Below, in pieces: positions 28,108 to 37,096 of a stretch of 64,000 bases of DNA (the first letter of the stretch is position 1; each line of letters opens with the position of its first letter). The DNA lies in contig NZ_NJIH01000011.1 of NCBI RefSeq assembly GCF_002209565.1, positions 186,001 through 250,000 on the forward strand, given 5' to 3'. A program made the translations under genes and the position numbers. This stretch comes from Candidimonas nitroreducens. Its GTDB lineage: Bacteria > Pseudomonadota > Gammaproteobacteria > Burkholderiales > Burkholderiaceae_B. Below the pieces are notes generated by a model that saw only the letters and a list, made by a program, of their open reading frames with translations, was not told where the DNA came from and ran no database searches.

Positions 28108-29748
28108 TCAGACGTCGATCGCCGCCGTCGAGGCGGCGCGCTTGCGCAGCTCGAACTTCTGGATCTTGCCCGTGGAAGTCTTGGGCAGCTCGCCGAAGAT
28201 GAACTGGCGCGGCACTTTGAAGCCGCTCAGGTGCTGGCGGCAGTGCGCTTCCAGTTCCTGGGCAGTGGCCGAGGCGCCGGCCTTCAGCTCGACGAAGGCG
28301 CAGGGCGTCTCGCCCCATTTCGGGTCGGGCCGCGCTACTACCGCCGCTGCCAGCACCGCGGGGTGGCGGTACAGCACGTCTTCCAGCTCGATGCTGGATA
28401 TATTCTCGCCGCCCGAAATGATGATGTCTTTGCTGCGATCCTTGATCTTGACGTAGCCGTCGGGGTACATCACCGCCAGGTCGCCGGTGTGGAACCAGCC
28501 TCCGCGGAAAGCCTCGCGCGTGGCATCGGGGTTCTTCAGGTAGCCCTTCATGGTGATGTTGCCGCGGAACATGATCTCGCCCATGGTCTCGCCATCGGCC
28601 GGCACCGGCTGCATGGTTTCGGGATCCAGCACCGAGATCGCGTCCTGCAGGTGGTAGCGCACGCCCTGGCGCGCATTGAGGCGGGCGCGCTCGCCCACGT
28701 CCAGCGCGGCCCAGTCTTCGTGCTGCGCGCAGACCGAGGCGGGGCCGTAGACTTCGGTCAGGCCGTAGACGTGCGTAAGCTCGAAGCCCAGCTGCTCCAT
28801 GCCTTCGATCATGGCGGCCGGGGGCGCGGCGCCCGCCACCATGGCGTGCACCTTGTGCGTGATGCCGGCCTTCATGGCCTCGGGCGCGTTGATCAGCAGG
28901 TTGTGCACGATGGGCGCGCCGCAGTAGTGGGTGACGCCGGCGCTGCGGATCAGGTCGAAGATGGCCTGGGGGTCGACCTTGCGCAGGCAGACGTTGACGC
29001 CGGCGCGCGCCGCCACCGTCCAGGGGAAGCACCAGCCGTTGCAGTGGAACATGGGCAGCGTCCACAGGTACACGGCATGCTTGGGCATGTCCCATTCCAG
29101 GATGTTGCTGATGGCGTTGGTGTAGGCGCCGCGGTGGTGGTAGACCACGCCCTTGGGGTTGCCGGTGGTGCCGGACGTGTAGTTCAGGCAAATGGCATTC
29201 CATTCGTCTGCGGGCGGCTGCCACGCGTATTGCGGATCTCCGCCGGCCAGCAGGGCTTCATAGTCGAGTTCGCCGATGCGCTCGCCGGGGCCGGTGTATT
29301 CGGGGTCGTCGATGTCTATCACCAGCACGGGGTGGTCGACCTTGCCGAGCGCCGCCGCGACCAGCGCGCTGAATTCGCGATCCACCAGCAGCACCTTGGC
29401 CTCGCCGTGATTCAGCATGAAGGCGATGGTATCGGGATCCAGCCGCGTGTTCAGCGTATTGAGCACGGCGCCGCTCATGGGCACGCCGAAATGCGCCTCG
29501 ACCATTTCCGGGATGTTGGGCAGCATGGCAGCCACCGTGTCGCCGATTCCTATGCCGCGCGCCGCCAGTGCGCTGGCCAGGCGCCGCGAGCGTTCGTAGG
29601 TCTGCCCCCAGTTGCGGCGCAGCTTGCCGTGCACGACGGCGCTGCGTTCGGGATAGACGGCGGCGGCGCGTTCGATGAAGCTCAGGGGGGTGAGCACGGC
29701 ATAGTTGGCAGCCGTCTTGTCCAGGTCTTGTTCGTAGATATTGCCCAT
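28108..29748 (-). CDS. Acyl-CoA synthetase (AMP-forming), fatty-acid type
   Basis: A 546-residue adenylate-forming ligase. Core motifs are all present: YTSGTTGNPKG (ATP loop), YGLTEVYGP, GWFHTGDLAV with the hinge, IKDRSKDIIISGGENIS and PKTSTGKIQK with the C-terminal catalytic lysine. It activates a carboxylic acid to its CoA thioester; similarity of motif spacing is to medium/long-chain fatty acyl-CoA synthetases such as AlkK. ATG at 29746-29748 with GGAAGAG upstream. It is a single gene between hpnE and the EamA gene. The exact acid is unknown. Confidence 0.92.
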   Translation of the reverse strand: MGNIYEQDLDKTAANYAVLTPLSFIERAAAVYPERSAVVHGKLRRNWGQTYERSRRLASALAARGIGIGDTVAAMLPNIPEMVEAHFGVPMSGAVLNTLNTRLDPDTIAFMLNHGEAKVLLVDREFSALVAAALGKVDHPVLVIDIDDPEYTGPGERIGELDYEALLAGGDPQYAWQPPADEWNAICLNYTSGTTGNPKGVVYHHRGAYTNAISNILEWDMPKHAVYLWTLPMFHCNGWCFPWTVAARAGVNVCLRKVDPQAIFDLIRSAGVTHYCGAPIVHNLLINAPEAMKAGITHKVHAMVAGAAPPAAMIEGMEQLGFELTHVYGLTEVYGPASVCAQHEDWAALDVGERARLNARQGVRYHLQDAISVLDPETMQPVPADGETMGEIMFRGNITMKGYLKNPDATREAFRGGWFHTGDLAVMYPDGYVKIKDRSKDIIISGGENISSIELEDVLYRHPAVLAAAVVARPDPKWGETPCAFVELKAGASATAQELEAHCRQHLSGFKVPRQFIFGELPKTSTGKIQKFELRKRAASTAAIDV

Positions 29749-29921
29749 GATGTCTCTTCCTGGTTTTGGGTAACTGGCCATGGCACCCCGAGGCCGCAGC
29801 CGCTGGCTCGTTTCCGCGGCTAGCCTGCGACCGGGGTCGAAGGCGATTCCTGTTCTGGAAAAATCAATTCATCCTACCCCGTTCCGCGCGCGCTTGTCCA
29901 CGCGGCCACGGCGTGTCGCCA

Positions 29922-31415
29922 TTACTGTGTCGAGCGCCCGCCCGCCAGTGCGGACACGGCCAGCGCCGCCGCGCGCCGGCCGCTGCGCACCGCGCCTTCC
30001 AGCGCCGCCGGGTAGCCGGTGTCGGTCCAGTCGCCGGCCACCCATATCCGTGGCCAGGGCGTGGCGTTGCCGGGGCGGGCCAAGCCGGGCACGGCGGCAA
30101 AGGTGGCGCGCTTGTCCACCAGCAGCTCGCTGGCGATGACTTCCGGTATGGGGGGCAGGGCGGCGCTTTGTGCGCGCAGCTGGGCCTGGATGCCGGCGGC
30201 CAGATCCGAGCGGCTCAGTTGCGCCGCGGCGCGGGCGTCGCTGACTACGACCGTGGCGGTAGGCGGAGCGTCCGGGGAATCCGCGCCATCCGGCATGCCG
30301 GGGGCCGCCGCGATTCCCGGCCGCGGCGGCGGGCGCTCGAACAGCCATTGCCCGTGCCAGCCGCGGGCGGGGTCGTCTTCCAGCATCAGCATGGGCCAGG
30401 GCAAGTTCCAGGGCCGTGCCAAGCGCAGCGTCAGGGTGGCAATCGGCCGGTAGTCGAAGGCGTCCAGCTCGTCCAGGAAGGCCGCACCCGAAAGGGTGCG
30501 CTCGGAAGCCGCGCAGCGGGGCGTGCCCGCAGTTGAATCCGTCCCGCCCGGAACTGTGCTGCCAGGAGCCCTCGCATCCCGGAGAGCTTGGCTGACAGGA
30601 AGCCCGCCGGCCGCGTCCGACGGGCACTGGCGCAGCAGGCGCTGCGCCACCGGCACATTGCTTGCAAGTATGGCGGCGTCGAAGGCCATGCCGTCGAGCT
30701 CGACGTGCGTCGGGAACCACGCCAGGCGGCGCACGGCGTGGCCATAACGTATGTCGAGCAGGGCGGCGGCGTCCGCCGGCCACAGCTCCGACAGGCCAGT
30801 GCGGGGCAGCAGCATGTCCGACGCGGATCGCGGGCCGCCCAGGCTGTCGCGCAGCACATGGGCCAGGAGCTGTGCACAGGCCTCTTGCGGGGCGGTGTTC
30901 AGCGCCGCCAGGCACAGTGGCCGCCAGAAACGGCGCATCAGCCGATTGGACTGGCATTCGGCCCTCAGCCACTGTTCCACGGTGGCCGCCGGCGGGGTCT
31001 GCCACAGCTGGCGCTGCAGTCGCCGCATCAGCGCCGCCAGCGCGCAGCGATCCGGCCAGCCCAGGCCGCGGGCCGTGGCGATGCCGGCCAGCAAGTGCAG
31101 GGGCCGCGGCAGTCGCGGCCAGGCCTGCAGGCGATAGTGGCCGTCGGCCGAGCGCAGCCCCAGGCCCAGGCGCTGCAGGCGCTGTTCGGGATCTATGCCC
31201 AGTTCCCGCATCAGCGCCAGGGTTTCGGTATAGGCACCCAGCAGAATGTGCTGGCCGTTGTCGATGCGCATGCCCAGCGTGGCGGAATCCACGCTGCGGG
31301 CGCGGCCGCCGGGCTCGCGGCCCGCCTCGAACAGCGTGGTTTCCCAGCCCAGCTCGCGCAGCCGCAAGGCGGCGGCCAGTCCCGCCCAGCCGGCGCCCAC
31401 GACCGCCGCTTTCAT
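29922..31415 (-). CDS. hpnE: Hydroxysqualene dehydroxylase HpnE (FAD-dependent)
   Basis: A 497-residue amine-oxidase-type flavoprotein that reduces hydroxysqualene to squalene in hopanoid synthesis. The dinucleotide fold is VVGAGWAGL (G7, G9, G12), with GGRARSVDSATLGMRIDNGQH and the closing WVAGDWTDTGYPAALEGAVRSG FAD motif. ATG at 31413-31415 overlaps the hpnD stop (ATGA). Two low-complexity stretches rich in A, G, P, S, T and D (about 265-312 and 364-387) look like insertions compared with the compact family domain and help explain the above-average length. It ends the hpnC-hpnD-hpnE series. Confidence 0.92.
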   Translation of the reverse strand: MKAAVVGAGWAGLAAALRLRELGWETTLFEAGREPGGRARSVDSATLGMRIDNGQHILLGAYTETLALMRELGIDPEQRLQRLGLGLRSADGHYRLQAWPRLPRPLHLLAGIATARGLGWPDRCALAALMRRLQRQLWQTPPAATVEQWLRAECQSNRLMRRFWRPLCLAALNTAPQEACAQLLAHVLRDSLGGPRSASDMLLPRTGLSELWPADAAALLDIRYGHAVRRLAWFPTHVELDGMAFDAAILASNVPVAQRLLRQCPSDAAGGLPVSQALRDARAPGSTVPGGTDSTAGTPRCAASERTLSGAAFLDELDAFDYRPIATLTLRLARPWNLPWPMLMLEDDPARGWHGQWLFERPPPRPGIAAAPGMPDGADSPDAPPTATVVVSDARAAAQLSRSDLAAGIQAQLRAQSAALPPIPEVIASELLVDKRATFAAVPGLARPGNATPWPRIWVAGDWTDTGYPAALEGAVRSGRRAAALAVSALAGGRSTQ

Positions 31416-32275
31416 TGGCGCAGGCGCCGGATCACTCCGCGGCCGCCGCCCACCCAGGTTTTCCAGGCGAGCCAGAACTTGCGTATGGGGGTGAGCGAAA
31501 TGCGCTGCTCCAGCACATGCCAGCCGTCGCGCTCGATTTCGTCGAGCAGCGCGTGATAGATGGCGGCCATCATCAGCCCGGGACGCTGCGCGCGGCGGTC
31601 GGCCTCGGGCAGTTCCTGCACCGCCTCGCGGTATAGCTGCCTGGCGCGCGCGGTCTCGAAACGCATCAGCTCCCGGAAGCGTTCGGAATATTGGCTGTCG
31701 AGAATCTCGGTGGCCTTGACGTCGTGCTGCTGCAGGTCTTCGACGGGCAGGTAGATGCGGCCGCGCCGCGCATCGTCGCCTATATCGCGGATGATATTGG
31801 TGAGCTGGAAGGCCAGGCCGAGTTTGCCGGCATAGGCCAGGGTGGCGGGCTGCGTATGGCCGAAGATGCCGGCCGACAGCTCGCCCACCACGCCGGCGGC
31901 GCGCCAGCAGTATGTGCGCAGCTCTGCCCAGTCCATATAGCGTGCCTGATCCAGATCCATTTCCATGCCGTCGACGATCTCGATCAGGCGTGCGGCGTCC
32001 AGCCCGCAGGGGCCTATGTGAGGGGCCAGCGCTTGCGTGACGGGGTGTTCGGCCTGGCCGGCAAACATCTTTTCGACTTCGGCGCGCCACCAGGCCAGCT
32101 TGATGCGGGCCACGGACGGATCGCTGCATTCGTCCACCACGTCGTCGACCTCGCGGCAGAAGGCGTACAGGGCGGTGATCGCCTTGCGCCTTTCGGGCGG
32201 CAGGAACAGGAATGCGTAATAGAAGCTGGAGCCGCTGCGGGCGGCCTTGTCCTGGCAGTATTCGTCGGGGCTCAT
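31412..32275 (-). CDS. hpnD: Presqualene diphosphate synthase HpnD
   Basis: A 287-residue squalene/phytoene synthase-family enzyme that condenses two farnesyl diphosphates to presqualene diphosphate. Both Asp-rich magnesium motifs are clear: DDVVDE (44-49) and D164-IG-DD (164-168) in NIIRDIGDDARRGRIYLP. Gene order hpnC-hpnD-hpnE, with this protein directly coupled to HpnE, defines it against HpnC. It starts at ATG 32273-32275, 100 bp after hpnC. Confidence 0.94.
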   Translation of the reverse strand: MSPDEYCQDKAARSGSSFYYAFLFLPPERRKAITALYAFCREVDDVVDECSDPSVARIKLAWWRAEVEKMFAGQAEHPVTQALAPHIGPCGLDAARLIEIVDGMEMDLDQARYMDWAELRTYCWRAAGVVGELSAGIFGHTQPATLAYAGKLGLAFQLTNIIRDIGDDARRGRIYLPVEDLQQHDVKATEILDSQYSERFRELMRFETARARQLYREAVQELPEADRRAQRPGLMMAAIYHALLDEIERDGWHVLEQRISLTPIRKFWLAWKTWVGGGRGVIRRLRQ

Positions 32276-32375
32276 GCTTTATGGAATTGCGGGTTCGTGG
32301 TTCGGCCCGCCGGGCGGGCAAGTGTGCGTAGCCGGCGGGCCGCGGCCTGTGCCCGCGGCGGCCGGGCTTGCCGCA

Positions 32376-33206
32376 TCAGCGCAAGGCGCGCCACAGCAAC
32401 AGCGCCCAGTCGCTTTTGCGCAGCGTCGGCCGGTGGTGGAATACGTCGTAGTGTATCCGTTCCAGCCGTTCCAGGATGCGCAGGCCGCCGTGGGCCACCA
32501 TGCGCAATTCCAGCCCGATGCGCCCGGGCAGGCGGCGCGCCAGCGGCAGGCCGGCCTGCAGCATTTCGCGCGCCTGCGCGGCCTGGGCGCGCATCAGCTG
32601 CTGCCAGGCTGGGCCGGTGTCGCCGCGTGCGATCTGCGCCTCGTCCACGCCATGGCGGCGCAGTTTTTCACGCGGCAGGTAGACGCGGCCCTTGGCCCAG
32701 TCCACGGCGACGTCCTGCCAGAAGTTGACGAGCTGCAGGCCGGTGCATAGCGAGTCGGCTGCGCGCAGGTTTTCGGGCGACACCGCCTGGTACAGGTGCA
32801 GCATGAGCCGGCCCACCGGATTGGCCGAACGCGAGCAATAGTCCAGCAGCTGCGCGTCGCTTTCGTAGCGGTGCAGGCGCACGTCCTGCTCGAAGGCCGA
32901 GAGCAGGTCGAAAAAGCATTGCAGGGGCAACTGGTGCTGCTTGATGCTGCGGGCCAGCGGCACGAAGACCTCGGCCAGGGGGTCGCCGCCGGCCAGCGCC
33001 AGCGTGCCGGTGCCGATGTCCTGCAGCGCGCGGCGGTAGGCTGCCAGCCGGCGCAGGCGGCTGGCGTCGTCGTCGCTGCCTTCGTCGGCGATGTCATCGG
33101 CACTGCGCGCATAGCGATAGATGTCCCTGACCGGCCCGCGCAGGCGCGCGGGCAGCAGCAGCGAGGCAACCGGGAAGTTTTCGTAATGGTCGACGGCCAT
33201 GGGCAA
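32376..33206 (-). CDS. hpnC: Hydroxysqualene synthase HpnC
   Basis: A 276-residue squalene/phytoene synthase-family protein that turns presqualene diphosphate into hydroxysqualene. It begins with VDHYENFPVASLLLPARLRGPV, a start characteristic of HpnC, and carries SADDIADE (36-42) and NFWQDVAVDWAKGRVYLP as the two Asp-rich motifs. A second ATG two codons downstream (33200) could be the true start. It is the first gene of the hpnCDE set and diverges from alr over 274 bp. No squalene-hopene cyclase gene is in the window. Confidence 0.93.
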   Translation of the reverse strand: MPMAVDHYENFPVASLLLPARLRGPVRDIYRYARSADDIADEGSDDDASRLRRLAAYRRALQDIGTGTLALAGGDPLAEVFVPLARSIKQHQLPLQCFFDLLSAFEQDVRLHRYESDAQLLDYCSRSANPVGRLMLHLYQAVSPENLRAADSLCTGLQLVNFWQDVAVDWAKGRVYLPREKLRRHGVDEAQIARGDTGPAWQQLMRAQAAQAREMLQAGLPLARRLPGRIGLELRMVAHGGLRILERLERIHYDVFHHRPTLRKSDWALLLWRALR

Positions 33207-33351
33207 AGCGCGAAAGATGTTGCAGGTCGTTCCATTTTAAGTGCCTGCAGGCAGCCTGCCACGGCCGCCGGGCGGCGCGCCGGTATCGCGCCGGTATCGG
33301 CATGTATCCGCGGCCGGCAAGGCCCCGCCGGATGGCTTGGTGCGGCCGGGC

Positions 33352-33380
33352 TTGCATCCGCACGCTGTGTAAACTATTGT
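33352..33380 (+). promoter_or_regulatory. Possible sigma-70 promoter for alr
   Basis: TTGCAT (33352-33357) and TATTGT (33375-33380) are spaced by 17 bp in the alr-hpnC divergent gap, about 100 bp before the alr start. The local sequence downstream is AT-richer than the surroundings. Match to consensus is moderate. Confidence 0.35.
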
Positions 33381-33480
33381 TACTGCGCTCTTAACTTGTC
33401 CACGCAAACTGAATTAGACTTCGGCATGTCCGGCCCGGCCCGACGAAAACCGGCCGCACATGCAGACTACGGGAACACTC

Positions 33481-34614
33481 ATGCCTCGCCCCATTTCGGC
33501 GCACATTTCATGGTCGGCCATGCGGCACAATCTGCTCGCGGTCCGGCGTCACCTGGACAGCCCTCGGGTTGCCGCCGACCGCGCCCGGCCGCACGTATGG
33601 GCGGTGATCAAGGCCAATGCCTATGGCCACGGCATACTCAATGCCGTGCAGGGCTTTGCCGCGGCCGATGGCCTGGCGATGCTCGATCTCAACGAGGCGG
33701 TGCGCTGCCGCGAGGCCGGCTGGAGCGGGCCGATTCTGCTGCTGGAAGGCTTCTTCGAGCCCGCCGATATTCCTGTGTTGGATCAACATCGTATATCTAT
33801 TACCGTGCATTGCGCCGAGCAGCTCGACATGCTGGAGCAGGCGTCGGTAGGCCGTCCGCTGGATGCCATGGTGAAGCTGGACAGCGGCATGAACCGCCTG
33901 GGATTCCAGCCCGCCGAGTACCGGCCTGCGTATGGCCGCGCCCTGGCCTTGCAGCAGCGCGGCGTGCTGGGCGCTTTGGGCCGCATGACCCATTTCGCGC
34001 GCGCCGACGATGACGCACAGGCTACGGCGCGGCAAATAGCCGTGTTCGACGAGGCCGCGCGCGGCCTGCCCGGCTCGGCCAGCCTGTGCAATTCCGCCGC
34101 GACCCTTACCGACGGCCTGTGGGCGCGCTGCGTGGCGGCCGGCGAACAATGGGTGCGGCCCGGCATTTGCCTGTATGGCGCCACGCCTTTCGATGAGCGG
34201 CCGGCGGCGGGGCTGGGGCTGCGGCCCGTCATGACCCTGCGCTCGCGCCTGATCAGCGCTCACGTGCTGCCAGCCGGTGCCGGCGTGGGCTATGGCTACA
34301 CCTACACGGCGCCGCACGATACGCGGGTGGGCGTGGTCGCCTGCGGCTACGCCGACGGCTACCCGCGCCATGCGGCCACCGGTACGCCGGTCTGCGTGGG
34401 CGGCGTAATGACGCGCACTCTCGGCCGTGTTTCCATGGACATGCTGGCGGTCGACCTGGATCCGGTGCCGCACGCGGAAGTCGGCACCGAGGTCGTGTTG
34501 TGGGGCGAAGGCGGGCCGCCGGTCGACGATGTGGCCCGCGCCTCGGGCACCGTGGGCTATGAGCTGCTGTGTGCCCTGGCGCCGCGCGTGCCCGTGCACA
34601 TCGAGCGGGACTGA
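33481..34614 (+). CDS. alr: Alanine racemase
   Basis: A 377-residue PLP enzyme that interconverts L- and D-alanine for peptidoglycan. The PLP lysine is K44 in VIKANAYGHG; CNSAAT, GYGYTYTAPHD (with the catalytic tyrosine region) and GRVSMDMLAVDL are all present. The start is set at ATG 33481 (MPRPISAHISW), which gives the usual N-terminus; an ATG seven codons upstream (33460) is also in frame. It lies before radA and an SDR gene on the same strand. Confidence 0.94.
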   Translation: MPRPISAHISWSAMRHNLLAVRRHLDSPRVAADRARPHVWAVIKANAYGHGILNAVQGFAAADGLAMLDLNEAVRCREAGWSGPILLLEGFFEPADIPVLDQHRISITVHCAEQLDMLEQASVGRPLDAMVKLDSGMNRLGFQPAEYRPAYGRALALQQRGVLGALGRMTHFARADDDAQATARQIAVFDEAARGLPGSASLCNSAATLTDGLWARCVAAGEQWVRPGICLYGATPFDERPAAGLGLRPVMTLRSRLISAHVLPAGAGVGYGYTYTAPHDTRVGVVACGYADGYPRHAATGTPVCVGGVMTRTLGRVSMDMLAVDLDPVPHAEVGTEVVLWGEGGPPVDDVARASGTVGYELLCALAPRVPVHIERD

Positions 34615-34713
34615 TTTTTTGCCTGGCGGATCCAGGCGGCATGCGGGCGGCGAGAAGCAGGGCCGGCGGGTGTCGACCCGTGCGGCGCGAGGTTTTTTTC
34701 TAGGGATCGAATC

Positions 34714-35430
34714 GTGAAAGACAAATGCGTACTGGTTACCGGGGCCACTAAAGGCATAGGCTGGGCCATTGCCCGGCGGCTGGCCGACATGGGCTGTCAT
34801 GTGGTGGGGCTGGCGCGCCACACCCAGGAAATCGACTTCCCGGGATACCTGTACTCATGCGATCTGCAGAACGCCGGCGAAACGGAAGACATATTGCGTG
34901 TCATCCGCGAAAAGTATCCGGTGGACGCGATCGTCAACAACGTCGGGGTCGTGAAGCCCGAGCCGCTGGGCGAGGTGGATCTGGCCTCGCTCTACGAAGT
35001 GCTGGATCTGAACGTGCGCGTCGCGGTGCAGGTCGTGCAGGCCTTCGTGCCGTCCATGAAGGCGCGCAAGGAAGGGCGCATCGTCAACATCTGCAGCCGT
35101 GCCACGCATGGTTCGATATGGCGCACCAGCTACTCCGCGGCCAAGAGCGCCCTCATAGGCTGTACCCACACCTGGGCGCTGGAGCTGGCCGAATACGGCA
35201 TTACGGTCAACGCCGTGTCGCCCGGCCCGATCGAGACCGAGCTGTTCCGCGTCAACCAGCCGGTAGGCAGCGAGGGCGAGAAAAAAGCCCTGGCTTCGAT
35301 TCCCATGGGCCGCCTGGGCCAGCCAGCCGAGGTCGCGGCCGCGGTCACTTTCCTGCTGTCCGACGAGGCGGGCTACATCACCGGCCAAGTGCTGGGCGTG
35401 GACGGCGGCGGCAGCCTGGCGGGGCGTTAG
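34714..35430 (+). CDS. Short-chain dehydrogenase/reductase
   Basis: A 238-residue classical SDR with the NAD(P) motif TGATKGIG (9-16), NNVG (75-78), and catalytic Y140 and K144 in TSYSAAKSA. PGPIETELF follows at the usual place. It uses NAD(P)(H) to oxidise or reduce a carbonyl or alcohol group; substrate unknown, with 3-oxoacyl-ACP reductase-like enzymes as nearest in form. GTG at 34714, about 100 bp after alr, with AGGGAT upstream. Not obviously linked functionally to its neighbours. Confidence 0.9.
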   Translation: MKDKCVLVTGATKGIGWAIARRLADMGCHVVGLARHTQEIDFPGYLYSCDLQNAGETEDILRVIREKYPVDAIVNNVGVVKPEPLGEVDLASLYEVLDLNVRVAVQVVQAFVPSMKARKEGRIVNICSRATHGSIWRTSYSAAKSALIGCTHTWALELAEYGITVNAVSPGPIETELFRVNQPVGSEGEKKALASIPMGRLGQPAEVAAAVTFLLSDEAGYITGQVLGVDGGGSLAGR

Positions 35431-35599
35431 ACATAAGGCATTAGGGCTGCAGTGCTTTGACATGGGGGCCGCGCCCCAGGCCCAAGCTGCCGGCGGCATC
35501 GCCCCGGGCTGATCCGGCAGCCCGATCTGATTCCGCGCTCCGTGCCAAGGCCGCCGCCGGCTTTGGCCGAGCCGGATGCCCGTCCGGTTACACTGTCGC

Positions 35600-36955
35600 A
35601 TGGCCAAAACCAAGACCACCTATATATGCAATGAGTGCGGCGGCTCCAGCCTGAAATGGGCGGGCAAGTGCCCGCATTGCGGAGCCTGGAATTCCCTGCA
35701 GGAATCCGTCGAATCCGAGCCCGGCGGGCACCGCTACGCGCCGCTGGCGGGCGCCGCCAGCGCGGTGCTCAACCTGGCCCAGGTCGAGGCGCGCGAACAG
35801 CCGCGCCAGCCCTCGGGCATTGCCGAATTCGACCGTGTGCTGGGCGGCGGCCTGGTGTCCGGCGGCGTGGTGCTGATCGGCGGCGACCCGGGCATAGGCA
35901 AGTCCACGCTGCTGCTGCAGGCGCTGGTGTCGCTGTCGCACGCCGTCAATGTCTTGTATGTGTCGGGGGAAGAGTCCGCCGAACAAGTAGCCCTGCGCGC
36001 CCGCCGCCTCGACCTGGACACCAGCGGAGTAAGCCTGCTGGCCGAGATACGCCTCGAGGCCATCGTCGCCGCCCTGACCGAGCACCGGCCCGGCGTGGCC
36101 GTCATCGATTCCATCCAGACCCTGTACTCGGGCGAACTGAGCGCCGCGCCTGGCTCGGTGTCGCAGGTGCGCGAATGCGCCGCCCAGCTTACCCGCCTGG
36201 CCAAGCAGACCGGCATCGCCATCGTGATGATCGGCCACGTCACCAAAGACGGCTCGCTGGCCGGCCCCCGGGTGCTGGAGCACATCGTCGACACGGTGCT
36301 GTATTTCGAGGGCGACACGCATTCGGCGTTCCGCCTGGTGCGCGCCTTCAAGAACCGCTACGGGGCGGTCAACGAGCTGGGTGTGTTCGCCATGACCGAC
36401 AAGGGGCTGCGCGGCGTGAACAACCCTTCCGCGCTATTCCTGTCGCAGCACGAGCAGGGCGTATCGGGTTCCTGCGTGATGGCCACGCAAGAAGGCACGC
36501 GGCCGCTGCTGGTCGAGATCCAGGCCCTGGTCGACGGCGCCAACGCGCCCAACCCGCGGCGCCTGTCGCTGGGCCTGGAGGGCACGCGCCTGGCCATGCT
36601 GCTGGCGGTGCTGCACCGCCATGCCGGGGTCGTCACCTTCGACCAGGACGTGTTCGTCAATGCCGTGGGCGGGGTCAAGATCACCGAACCGGCGGCCGAT
36701 CTGGCAGTGCTGCTGGCCATCATGTCGTCGCTGCGCAACCGGCCCCTGCCGCGCGGCCTGGTGGTGTTCGGCGAGGTCGGGCTGGCCGGCGAGATCCGGC
36801 CCGCGCCGCGCGGCCAGGAGCGCCTGCGTGAGGCCGCCAAGCTGGGGTTTTCCACGGCACTCATCCCCAAGGCCAACGCGCCGCGCCAGGCCATCGAGGG
36901 CCTGGAGATCTGGGCGGTCGACCGCGTCGACGCGGCGATCGCCCGTGTGCAGTAA
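35600..36955 (+). CDS. radA: DNA repair protein RadA
   Basis: A 451-residue RecA-like ATPase that promotes branch migration in recombinational repair. The N-terminal zinc finger is C10-x2-C13 and C24-x2-C27, Walker A is GGDPGIGKST (94-103), and the RadA-specific motif appears as KNRYG (KNRFG in E. coli). The last 150 residues are the Lon-protease-like domain (LAVLLAIMSSL, VVFGEVGLAGEIR). ATG at 35600 gives the normal MAKTKTTYIC start. Confidence 0.97.
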   Translation: MAKTKTTYICNECGGSSLKWAGKCPHCGAWNSLQESVESEPGGHRYAPLAGAASAVLNLAQVEAREQPRQPSGIAEFDRVLGGGLVSGGVVLIGGDPGIGKSTLLLQALVSLSHAVNVLYVSGEESAEQVALRARRLDLDTSGVSLLAEIRLEAIVAALTEHRPGVAVIDSIQTLYSGELSAAPGSVSQVRECAAQLTRLAKQTGIAIVMIGHVTKDGSLAGPRVLEHIVDTVLYFEGDTHSAFRLVRAFKNRYGAVNELGVFAMTDKGLRGVNNPSALFLSQHEQGVSGSCVMATQEGTRPLLVEIQALVDGANAPNPRRLSLGLEGTRLAMLLAVLHRHAGVVTFDQDVFVNAVGGVKITEPAADLAVLLAIMSSLRNRPLPRGLVVFGEVGLAGEIRPAPRGQERLREAAKLGFSTALIPKANAPRQAIEGLEIWAVDRVDAAIARVQ

Positions 36956-37096
36956 GGCAGGCGCATCGCAAGCAGGTGGCGCCTCGCAGGCCGTGTCCAG
37001 TGGGCGCGGGTTTCGACCAGCCGCTTTGAAACGCATGTGGCAAGCGGCAATGATCCCGAGTAGCGGGCAGAATTCGGCAAAATCAGGAGTCGTCAG

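Noticed and set aside
27742-29823. A 693-codon plus-strand frame antisense to the acyl-CoA synthetase
   Set aside because: The synthetase on the other strand has all its motifs; this is a shadow frame.
34615-34713. Intrinsic terminator after alr
   Set aside because: A T-run comes before, not after, the gcctgg-cggat-ccaggc hairpin, so the layout is wrong for termination in either direction.
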